Shown here piece after piece: positions 51,926 through 61,600 of a stretch of 64,000 bases of DNA (positions are counted from its first letter, which is position 1; each line of letters starts with the position of its first letter). The position numbers and the translations under genes were made by a program. Origin of the DNA: Thermincola carboxydiphila (GTDB lineage: Bacteria > Bacillota > Thermincolia > Thermincolales > UBA2595); the NCBI GenBank assembly GCA_016841725.1, contig JAENYP010000007.1, positions 1-64,000 of the forward strand, given 5' to 3'. Under the pieces are notes generated by a model. It saw only the letters and a list, made by a program, of their open reading frames with translations, had not been told where the DNA came from and did no database searches.

Positions 51926-54817
51926 TTATTCAACAGCACAGTTAAACGAGTATAGTAGCTGGATACCGTATTCCCTCGCTAAATCTAAATAATAATTTAA
52001 ATCATCGTTACTACGCGGCAAAAAATATATTTCATCCTTATACTTAGCGTCTCTTTTCCATTTCTTTTTTGCATCATCATGTGATTTTTGTGCTAGATCT
52101 ACAGCAATTTTTTCATATGTTTTAACCTCAGTAGATATTTTTACAGTTTTATTATTAAATTTGGTCTCCGCCCATTTTTCGTAATCGGAATGGTCAGAAT
52201 TACGATTTGGCCCTCCTACCTTATCTGATGTATGATATGGGTTACTCATGTCCTCTAAATAATGTAAAGCCCAAGCAATTGCCTTTGCTAAAGTACTTGC
52301 AATTATTGGGTCATTTTTTGAATCATACCCGTCCTCAGAAGCCATCATATATTGCTTAACTCTTTTAGGAGCTGTACCTAAATTATCATTTTTCGCATAA
52401 TTCGTCCCCGTTTCAGGATTATAAAAATGATCAGCCCATTGATAGCCTCCTACAAGATTACAAAAATACCCGTCTGGATCGTTTGAATGGTCTATAATCT
52501 TCTGTTTGTTTTCCTTGACGAACTTTCCGAGAGTAGTTCCACCATAACTTTTAACAAATGAGTCAATAATATCTTCTGTAAGACCTCTATGTACTTTTTC
52601 AGCCCATTGCCCAGAAGGGTCTACCAAGTTAACCGGATTATTTTGTACATAAGTATATTTATTCTGAGTTAGCGGATTCTCAATCTCTCCCTCATAACTA
52701 TCCCTGCTCAGGAATCTCCCTGTCTGCGGCTCATAATACCGTGCCCGCAGGTACAGCAGCTCACTCTCCTGATCCCACATCTCACCTGTATAGCCAAAGG
52801 TGTTATGCAGCACATTCACGCCATCCTCAGACAGCTTGCTGTTCCCCGGCGCTGGTTTGCCAAACTCATCATAACGGTAGTGGTCACGCTTGTTCCCGTC
52901 AGGCTTCACCATAAAGGTGACACTGCCTAAGCCGTCATAGAGGTAGTACAGCGGGTCCTGTGATTCCGGCCTGGTATCGTCCAGAGCTTCAACTTCGATA
53001 CGTTCTAAACCGTATGTATAAGCTGCATCAAACTGACCTTCCTCGTTATAGGTCATCAATACCTGAGTAAGCGGGTCAGACACATCATTCAAATAATAGG
53101 TGATTTCGACTTTTTCACCTTCCGGTCCCTGGGGTATCTTCCCATTCTTGTACCAGCCCAGGTGTTTGCCCCGGTTTTCGTACTTGCCTTTCTTGCGGTA
53201 ACCTTTTTTCTCCTTGACCTTTTCTTTTTTCTCTTCTCTTTTTTCTTTATCGAGATCTTTTTTCTTTACTTTAACACCATCTTTACCGTTGTTGGCTTTA
53301 TCCTTATCATTTCCGTTCTCTTTGCCGTTGTCAGGCTTATCCTTATCACTGCCATTGCCGTTACTGCCGCCGCTGTTCCCGCCACCGTTATTCCCACTGC
53401 TGCCACCACTGTTGCCTCCCTCACCCTTGTCATTCTTCAGCAGCATATAGACTAGGTCAGCCCTCTGCTTCTTGACTTTCTGCTGGCCGGGGGGCACAAA
53501 TTCAGGGTCATTGCCCTTGCCGTTGTCTTGTTTAATCTCCTCTTCGTGCCACGGCTGGGTCATGGCTGAGAGTTTGGTGATGCGGTTGCCGTCACCGTCA
53601 TATTCGAACCCGACCCACTTATCCTTGTGGAAGTTGACTTCTGCGAGACGGTTTTCGTAATCCCAAGAATAGGTGGTTACCCTGTCCCCTGGCTCTATTT
53701 TAGTGGTCCTGTTTCCGTTACTGTCATAGCGGAATTCGGTATAGGGGCCTTCATTCATGTTGTACCTGAGCAGTTCATTTGCTGCATCATATTCATATTT
53801 CGTGGTGGTGATGCAATCCCCTTCTGTTTTTGTCATTTTTATCCTGTTGCCCGCCGGGTCATAGTCATAGGATACCTGGCTGCCGTCGGGGTTGTCTACT
53901 CCGATGAGCTGGTTTAAGGGGTCATATTCATAGTCTGTGGTATAGACCATATCTTCTACAGTCTGGGTGAAGCTGTCCCGGTTCCCGGCCCCGTCATAGG
54001 TGTATTCATACTTTGCCAGGAGCTTGTCTGCCGGGTTTATGCTGGCAATACCGGTAAGCTGGTTTGCTGTGTCATAATCATATGAGGTGACTACCCCGTT
54101 GGGTAGGACGGTTTCGGTGCGGCGGCCTATGGCATCATATTTGTAGGTGGTGGCTTTACCCAGCCGGTCGGTTACGGTTTCCAGCCGGTTGAGGTTGTCA
54201 TAACTGTAGGATACTTCTTTGCCATCAGGATAACGGACCATGGTTTTCTGGCCCAGTTGGTTGTAGTCATATTCGGTGGTTATGTCATCCTGGTTGGTTA
54301 CTGAGGTCAGGCGGCCCATTTGGTCATAGTCATACCAGGTGGTGCCATAGATGTCTTCCATCCATTCCCGTTTACCCTGGTCGTTGTAGCCGTATTCGAC
54401 ATAGCTGCCGTCAGGGTAATAGGCCCCCAGGAGGCGGTTGAGTTCATCATATTCATATTCCACCGTATTGCCGTTGGGGTCTGTTTTGGAAGTGATGTTG
54501 CCGTTTTGGTCATAGACATAGGAGGTTTGCTGCCCCAGGGGGTTGATTACTTCTGTGAGCAGGTTCTTTTCACTGTATTTGTATTGGGTGGCATTGTTAT
54601 TGGCATCAGTGAAGAATCTTAAGTTTCCGACATCATCATATTTGTATCTGGTGGTATTGTTTTTGGCATCAATAACCTGTTCCAGGCGTCCGTTGGTCAT
54701 CATAACGGTAGTCGGTCCGGTTGCCGTTGGCATCCCTGGTCCACAGGCGGCTGCCGTTGCTGTCATAACCCATGCGGGTGTATTTCCCCAGGGGTTCTTT
54801 TTAAAAATTAATTTCAA
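51926..54817 (-). CDS. Orphan Rhs tip cassette with zinc phospholipase C-like toxin domain
   Basis: The open frame has 963 codons and begins at a TTG without a ribosome site. About the first 40 residues are YD-repeat DNA read out of frame. True YD repeats start at GRLEQVIDA and run to about residue 430. Then come a Gly/Asn/Ser and Lys/Asp/Glu linker (about 450-560), the Rhs core end (YLRARYYEPQTGRFLSRDSY) and the VDPSGQ boundary. The tip of about 225 residues carries W-x4-H (WAEKVH), ADHFYNPETG, HYLEDMSNPYH and SDHSDYEKW. This is the ligand layout of zinc-dependent phospholipase C. With no promoter and a frameshift at its 5' joint, it is probably a silent donor cassette. Confidence 0.8.
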   Translation of the reverse strand: MKLIFKKNPWGNTPAWVMTATAAACGPGMPTATGPTTVMMTNGRLEQVIDAKNNTTRYKYDDVGNLRFFTDANNNATQYKYSEKNLLTEVINPLGQQTSYVYDQNGNITSKTDPNGNTVEYEYDELNRLLGAYYPDGSYVEYGYNDQGKREWMEDIYGTTWYDYDQMGRLTSVTNQDDITTEYDYNQLGQKTMVRYPDGKEVSYSYDNLNRLETVTDRLGKATTYKYDAIGRRTETVLPNGVVTSYDYDTANQLTGIASINPADKLLAKYEYTYDGAGNRDSFTQTVEDMVYTTDYEYDPLNQLIGVDNPDGSQVSYDYDPAGNRIKMTKTEGDCITTTKYEYDAANELLRYNMNEGPYTEFRYDSNGNRTTKIEPGDRVTTYSWDYENRLAEVNFHKDKWVGFEYDGDGNRITKLSAMTQPWHEEEIKQDNGKGNDPEFVPPGQQKVKKQRADLVYMLLKNDKGEGGNSGGSSGNNGGGNSGGSNGNGSDKDKPDNGKENGNDKDKANNGKDGVKVKKKDLDKEKREEKKEKVKEKKGYRKKGKYENRGKHLGWYKNGKIPQGPEGEKVEITYYLNDVSDPLTQVLMTYNEEGQFDAAYTYGLERIEVEALDDTRPESQDPLYYLYDGLGSVTFMVKPDGNKRDHYRYDEFGKPAPGNSKLSEDGVNVLHNTFGYTGEMWDQESELLYLRARYYEPQTGRFLSRDSYEGEIENPLTQNKYTYVQNNPVNLVDPSGQWAEKVHRGLTEDIIDSFVKSYGGTTLGKFVKENKQKIIDHSNDPDGYFCNLVGGYQWADHFYNPETGTNYAKNDNLGTAPKRVKQYMMASEDGYDSKNDPIIASTLAKAIAWALHYLEDMSNPYHTSDKVGGPNRNSDHSDYEKWAETKFNNKTVKISTEVKTYEKIAVDLAQKSHDDAKKKWKRDAKYKDEIYFLPRSNDDLNYYLDLAREYGIQLLYSFNCAVE
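52676..54696 (-). repeat. Rhs core direct repeat, copy 1
   Basis: About 2.0 kb is nearly identical to 56518-58562, from the YD-repeat segment (GRLEQVIDA) to the core end (LSRDSYEG). Differences cluster in the Gly/Asn linker, which is shorter here. Beyond the low-coordinate end the sequence diverges into unrelated tip domains. Confidence 0.88.
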
Positions 54818-54822
54818 AAAAC

Positions 54823-54854
54823 TATTTGACCCTACAGGTAAGTAAGGTCAAATA
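54823..54854 (-). terminator. Terminator after putative immunity gene 1
   Basis: On the minus strand TATTTGACC and GGTCAAATA pair around a 14-base loop, followed by GTTTTTTG. It lies 44 bases past the stop of the 54898-55623 gene and directly before the orphan cassette, so little read-through into the cassette is expected. Confidence 0.75.
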
Positions 54855-54897
54855 ATAGCTTTTCAAAGTTATTTGCTACCAAATGTTTGTGTTGGCA

Positions 54898-55623
54898 TTA
54901 CGTGCCGAATGGTACAATTTTTTTTATCTTCACATCTTTGTTGATATTGAGAACTATAGGAACAGATTTTTCAGATAAAGTCACTTCTTTGACATTTAAT
55001 ATAAAAGGTTCTTCTACATAGTCGAAGGAGTATGTGAAACTAGTCTTTAATCTTTCATTAGGATAATACTTTTTTCCATTCTTTTGGATAACAATGTCTA
55101 CTCTATCGGCTTTTATTGGTTTCCCATTTTTCATTGCCTTAAAATTAACCCATAATGAGTTTTCATTCACATCACCCTCTACTTTTCCAATAACGAACGC
55201 ATATCTCTCATCTTTGTACACAACTTCGTTAGCAATATTTGAAAAAACAGAAAAATATATAACCAGCCCCGAATGATAAATAAAGAAAAACAAAACCGCA
55301 ACTAGGGCAACTTGAAAGCGTTTTCTTGGAGATGTAATAACTTCCTCCACCCATTTTCCACAAAAATATCCCAGAATCAACGAAATAAATATTATTGAGG
55401 GGATTAAAAAAACGACTGCGGTGAAACCCAAAGGGGAAAAAATTCTTATAAAAAACAAACTAAAATTGGTAATCCAATTCCCCAACCGATCAATAATTGG
55501 TCCAACAACAAAATAATTCGTTAGTTTATATTGAACTAAAGAGTAAAGTACAAACAATATCATAAATATTTTAATTACTATGTGTTTTGTTTTTGTCAGT
55601 CTGTCAACAATCTCAATGTCCAT
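54898..55623 (-). CDS. Putative immunity protein 1: multi-span membrane protein with C-terminal outer domain
   Basis: The 241-residue protein was not recognised by family. It has about four hydrophobic segments (IKIFMILFVLYSLVQY, WITNFSLFFIRIF, GFTAVVFLIPSIIFISLILG and VALVAVLFFFIYHSGLVIYF). A beta-rich C-terminal domain of about 110 residues follows and probably lies outside the cell. GGGGGG lies 6 bases before the ATG, 51 bases after the Rhs stop. The AT-rich composition, position directly behind the toxin tip and topology shared with the 51129-51866 protein point to an immunity function against a membrane-attacking enzyme; this is inferred, not shown. Confidence 0.6.
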   Translation of the reverse strand: MDIEIVDRLTKTKHIVIKIFMILFVLYSLVQYKLTNYFVVGPIIDRLGNWITNFSLFFIRIFSPLGFTAVVFLIPSIIFISLILGYFCGKWVEEVITSPRKRFQVALVAVLFFFIYHSGLVIYFSVFSNIANEVVYKDERYAFVIGKVEGDVNENSLWVNFKAMKNGKPIKADRVDIVIQKNGKKYYPNERLKTSFTYSFDYVEEPFILNVKEVTLSEKSVPIVLNINKDVKIKKIVPFGT

Positions 55624-55674
55624 ACATTTCCCCCCCTTCCCGGTTAGAAGAGGCAGGCAGTTACCCGCCCCTGT

Positions 55675-58600
55675 TTAGTGCGTTTCAAGATAAAAAATAT
55701 AAATAACTTGAGCAGTATCTCGTTCAGCCTTTTTAATGAAGTTTTCCAACTGTGGTAACGCACGAGGCAAATAGTAAATTTTCTTTGTCATAAAGCCACC
55801 CTCAGTCCAGTACAATTGATAGTAATAGTCCCAATCTTCATCAGCAATATAACCAGCGTTTGCAGCTGCTTTGCCCAATTCTTTGATAGAAGCCTTATCA
55901 TTGAACGAAATCGATGTTTCAATGAACCTTGTTCTGTCACTATTAATTGAAGAGTGAGCCCATTCCTCATAAGCAGAATGATCTGACCACTTTAATCCAT
56001 TATTTAAAAACTCAATGTTTTCCACCATGTTTGAGGCATGATAGGGATTGTTTAAATCCTGTATAAAATGAACTGCCCGACCTAATACATAATACGCAAA
56101 GGTTCGCATTAAATGTTTGGTATAGTTGTTGTAATTTCCCGAAGTCTCTCTATATTGTTTTACAGCATTGTCATAATGGGTTATTAAGGTTGACAATGCG
56201 GTCTCATTTGTCCCCAAATAGTTCTTATAATCGTCTCCCGGACTACAAAAGTGGTTTAAAAATGGAGGATTATCGTCAGCATCGTCTGCCCCGTCTAAGA
56301 TAACTCCCCTATATTTTGAATACGAATATATTTCTTCTTTAAATGCCTGGTCAGCATCAGAATTATTGTAAACTAAGTCAATACCCCTTCCAGTAATCCA
56401 GCGATGAGTACTTTTTGTCCAATCATAATTACCTGGGTCTGACCCCCAATTCCCCGTCGGATCCACATAATTTACCGGGTTATTCCCCACATATGCGTAC
56501 AAATGCCTGCTCAGCGGGTTCTGCAGATTCCCCTCATAACTATCCCTGCTCAGGAACCTTCCCGTCTCCGGCTCATAATACCTTGCCCGCAGGTACAGCA
56601 GTTCACTCTCTTCATCCCACATTTCGCCGGTATAGCCAAATGTATTGTGCAGCACATTCCTGCCGTCCTCTGACAGCTTGCTATTCCCCGGCGCTGGTTT
56701 GCCGAACTCATCATAACGGTAGTGGTCACGCTTGTTCCCGTCAGGCTTCACCATAAAGGTGACACTTCCTAAGCCGTCATAGAGATAATACAGCGGGTCC
56801 TGGGATTCCGGCCTGGTATCGTCCAGAGCTTCAACTTCGATACGTTCTAAACCGTATGTATAAGCTGCATCATAGTTGCCTGCCTCGTCATAGGTCATCA
56901 ATACCTGAGTCAGCGGGTCAGACACATCATTCAAATAGTAGGTGATTTCGACTTTTTCACCTTCCGGCCCCTGGGGTATCTTTCCGTTCTTATACCAACC
57001 CAGGTGTTTGCCCCGGTTTTCATACTTACCTTTCTTACGGTAACCGTTTTTCTCCTTAGCCTTTTCTTTTTTCTCTTCTCTTTGTTCTTTATCGAGATCT
57101 TTATTCTTTACTTTAACGTCATCTTTACCGTTATTGACTTTATCCTTATCATTTCCGTTCTCTTTGCCGTTGTCAGGCTTATCCTTGTCATTCCCATTGC
57201 CGTTACTGCCGTCGCTATTACCGCCACCGTTATTCCCACTGTTACCTCCACTGTTTCCGCTGCTGTTGCCTTTACTTTTGCCTCCCTCGCCCTTGTCATT
57301 CTTCAGCAGCATATAGACCATGTCAGCCCTCTGCTTCTTAACCTTCTGCTGTCCTGGAGGCACAAAATCAGGGTCATTGCCTTTGCCGTTATCCTGTTTA
57401 ATCCCCTCTTCACGCCACGGCTGGGTCATGGCTGACAGTTTGGTGATGCGGTTGCCGTCTCCGTCATATTCGAATCCGACCCACTTATCCTGGTGGAAGT
57501 TGACTTCTGTGAGGCGGTTTTCGTAATCCCAGGTATATGTGGTTGCCCGGTCCCCCGGCTCTATTCTGGTGGTCCTGTTCCCGTTATTGTCATAGCGGAA
57601 TTCGGTATAAGGGCCTTCATTCATATTATATCTGAGCAGTTCATTTGCCTGGTTGTATTCATATTTCGTGGTGGTGATGCAATCCCCTTCTGCTTTTGTC
57701 ATTTTTATCCTGTTGCCCGCCGGGTCATAGTCATAGGATACCCGGCTGCCGTCGGGATTGTTTACGCCGATGAGCTGGTTTAAGGGGTCATATTCATAAT
57801 CTGTGGTATAGACCATATCTTCTACAGTCTGGGTGAAGCTATCCCGGTTCCCGGCCCCGTCATAGGTGTATTCATACTTTGCCAGGAGCTTGTCTGCCGG
57901 GTTTATGCTGGCAATACCGGTAAGCTGGTTTGCTGTGTCATAATCATATGAGGTGACTACACCGTTTGGTAAGACGGTTTCGGTACGGCGGCCTATGGCA
58001 TCATATTTGTAGGTGGTGGCTTTACCCAGCCGGTCGGTTACGGTTTCCAGCCGGTTGAGGTTGTCATAACTGTAGGATACTTCTTTGCCATCAGGATAAC
58101 GGACCATGGTTTTCTGGCCCAGTTGGTTGTAGTCATATTCGGTGGTTATGTCATCCTGGTTGGTTACTGAGGTCAGGCGGCCCATTTGGTCATAGTCATA
58201 CCAGGTGGTGCCATAGATGTCTTCCATCCATTCCCGTTTACCCTGGTCGTTGTAGCCGTATTCGACATAGCTGCCGTCAGGGTAATAGGCCCCCAGGAGG
58301 CGGTTGAGTTCATCATATTCATATTCTACGGTGTCCCCGTTGGGGTCTGTCTTGGAAGTGATGTTCCCGTTTTGGTCATAGACATAGGAGGTCTGCTGCC
58401 CCAGGGGATTGATTACCTCTGTGAGCAGGTTCTTTTCGTTGTACTTGTATTGAGTGGCATTGTTATTGGCATCGGTAAATAAGACTAGGTTTCCGACATC
58501 ATCATATTTGTACCTGGTGATATTGTTTTTGGCGTCAATAACCTGTTCCAGGCGTCCGTTGGCATCATAGCCGAACCTGGTGGTATTGTTGCTGCCATCG

Positions 58601-58685
58601 GTGACTGCCAGCCTGTTGCCGTTTTTGTCAAGTTCTATCTCGGTATCACGGTTTAACGGGTCAGCTACCCTTACCAGGCGGCTTC
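55675..58685 (-). CDS. Rhs protein, 3' part: YD repeats, linker, core end and phospholipase C-like tip
   Basis: The open frame starts after a TGA at about 58687 and continues the YD repeats of the 5' part (58671-63056) after a frameshift. It contains many YD repeats, a Gly/Asn/Ser then Lys/Asp/Glu linker (56980-57300), the core end GLGSVTFMVKPDG to RARYYEPETGRFLSRDSY, and the boundary VDPTGN. The tip of 257 residues has W-x4-H (WTKSTHRW), an Asp cluster (DGADDADD), NHFCSPG, VHFIQDLNNPYHASN and SDHSAYEEWAH. Together these reproduce the metal ligands of Bacillus/Clostridium zinc phospholipase C (about five His, two Asp, one Glu). The tip is probably a lipid-hydrolysing toxin. Confidence 0.85.
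56518..58562 (-). repeat. Rhs core direct repeat, copy 2
   Basis: This is the partner of 52676-54696. In this copy the repeat continues upstream in frame into the long Rhs gene, so it is the resident copy. Confidence 0.88.
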
Positions 58686-61600
58686 GTCATATTCATAGGC
58701 GGTCCTCTGGCCCATGGCGTCAATCATGGCGGTCCGGTTGTTGTTCTCATCATACTCAAACCGGGTGATGTTTCCTGCCGGGTCGATTACCTTTTCTAAG
58801 TTATTGTTGTCATCATAACGGTAGGTATATGTCCGGCCCAGGGTATTGGTCACTGTCTCCCTGTCGCCGGAACGGTCATAGGTAAATTTGGTGGCGCTCC
58901 CTATATGGTCAATAACCTGTTGTACCCTTGACAGGCTGTCATAGCGGTACTCGGTGACTGTCCCGTCAAAGTCTGTGTAGGTGAGGGTATTGCCCAGGTC
59001 GTCATAGGTATATACGGCTCGCCGCCCCAGGGGGTCTTTGACTGCCTCCAGGCGGTTTAAGGTGTCATATTCATAGTATGTGGTTTCCTCTTTGGCATCT
59101 GTGACTGCAGTCCTGTTCCCATTGGGGTCGTAGTAGTATATGGTGGTATCTCCGGCAGGCTCAATAATTTCCCGCAGCCGGCCCAGATCATCATAGCGGT
59201 AATCAGTCCGGTTGCTGTTGGCATCCTTTGTCCACAGCCGGCTGCCATTGCCGTCATAACCCATGTAGGTGTATTTCCCAAGGGGGTCTTTTTCCCTGAC
59301 CATTAGTCCCCTACTGTCATATTCAAAAGTGGTCACATTCCCTTCAGGGTCCCTGGTGCCTGTCAGGTAATTGTTATAGTTATAGCTGTTGAGGGTTGTG
59401 CCTATGGGTGTCCTTTCTTCCAGCAGGTTGCCATTATCGTCATATTCATAATATGTGCGGTTGCCTTTGGGGTCTTCGACTTCTTCCAGCCTGCTGATGC
59501 CGTCATAGCGGTAATGGGTGATATATCCCCTGCCGTCTTTGACTGTGGCTGCATTCCCGTCAGGGTCATAGGTATAGGACACGGTTTTCCCTGCCGGGTC
59601 TGATACTGACTTCACCTGGCCGGAACCGTAATAGGTGTATGTGGTTGTCTTACCTTCGGCATCGGTCACCCTGAGGAGGTTGCCGTTACCGTCATAGTCC
59701 AGGTGGGTCTTGTTGTCCATGGCATCTATGATGTCAGTGATATTGTTGTCATCATCATATACGTAGGTGGTCTCTTTACCATCGGCATTAATAACTGAGG
59801 TGAGGTTGTTTTTATTATCATAATCGTATTGGGTCACATTGCCCATGGCATCAGTTACCGTGTCCCGGTTGCTCCTGGCATCATAATGATACTCTGCCAG
59901 GATGCGAGAAGCTGAAGAAGCGGTAACCACTGTCTGGGCAGCAGCAGTGCCGTCAGTAGCGGCTCTGTCTTTCCTGTCAATGACAGCGCTATTATCCCCG
60001 TCAGTGAATTTGCCGTCAGCTGCCGGTGCCGGTAAATTCTCATAAACCGCCCCGTCCCCGGTATCAGGCCCGGAGATGCTGGTTACCCGGTATTCACTGT
60101 CATATTCATAGATAAATTCATTCCCATTCCGGTCGGTATATGTGGTCCTGCCGCTGTTGTAGTCCATGCTGACACTGTAACCGGCGGCATCGGTCTGCCT
60201 GATGACCCGGCCCTGGCTGTCATATTCATTGACTACAGCCACATTCCCCATGGGGTCGGTTACCCTGGTGACCAGGAAGTTGTCATGGACCATGCCCTGG
60301 TCATCGACATAGCCATACTCATATCTGGTGACGCCTCCATTGGGGTCGATTACCTGCAGGAGCCGTCCCCAGGCGTCATAGTCATAGTCCACCTGGCGGC
60401 CTTCAGGGTCCTGGATCATGATGACCCGGCCCATTTCGTCATAGTACAGGGTTGAGGTCCTACCGGCGGCATCGGTGACTTCACGCAGCAGGCCTTCCCT
60501 GTCATAGTTCAGGGTAACGGAGTTGCCGTTGCGGTCAGTTATCCGGTCCAGGATTCCGTCAGCATTGAAGTGATAGACGGTGTCGTATTTGGTGATTACT
60601 GAATAAGTCCCGTCACCATTTGCCACCAGTTCTTCAGTGACATCACTGTCAGCTACATAACGGCTGCCTGACTTGCGGAAGAAATAGCCGCCCCCGTCAC
60701 CACCGGTGGCCAGGATGGAGCCGTCTTTGTATTTGATGAGCATTTTGTCATAACCAATGTACCAGTTTTGCCCGAAGGGGCCCCGGTATGTTTCGGGTTC
60801 CTGGGCATTAAAGAACCGGGTAAATTCCACCGGCAGACCCAAGGCGTCAAAGGCGAGGTCGGTGTCCATGACAAAGAAGTTGCCGGTGGCGGCATCAACA
60901 GAGTTGCCGATTATTTCGCCATTGGTATATAAGGGCCGAATCTTTTCCCGGAGGCGGTATTCCTCGTCAGGGTCGGTGATGATTTCCCCACCGGTATAGG
61001 GGCGTTCCCGCTTGGGGTCGGGGATGAGTACCCAGTCACCGACAGCCATGTCCAGCTCTGCATCAATTTCATTCACCTGGCGCATCAGGTTGTCTTTGGC
61101 GCCGTCCAGGTAGTACAGCTTGGCCATTCTCTGGATCCGGGCGCCTTTGCTGTATCTGGTGATGAGGAATTTCTGGGTGGTGGTGTCACTGGTACGGGTT
61201 TCCGTACTGGTGTTGCCCTCTTCATCGGTTACTTCCACTTCATATGTGTAGTACATGGAGATGGTTTTGTATTTGCCTTCTTCAAAGGTGAGGCCATCTA
61301 TTTCCCAGTCACCGCTGCTGTCGGCAGAGGTGGTGTAGCTGCCCCCGTCACCGGTGGAGAGATAAATCCTGGCATCATCCCTGGCATTGCCGTAAGCCCT
61401 GATTTTTCCTGTATTACGGTCTATGCCCAGGCTGAAGTCTGCCGGCTGCTGGGGCGGGTTGAGGGTATATGTATAGGTCAATTTGGGATGCCTGGTGTTG
61501 TATGTGTCTGACCTGGGGTCATCATCTGCGCCGTAGTTGCTGGAAATGAATTCTGTATAGCCTGAGCCGGAACCGGGGAAGAGCCCGAAACCGACATTCT

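Noticed and set aside
53162-53455. Val/Leu/Phe-rich plus-strand frames opposite the Rhs linker
   Set aside because: They are the mirror image of Lys/Asn/Gly-rich codons of the linker and carry no ribosome site.
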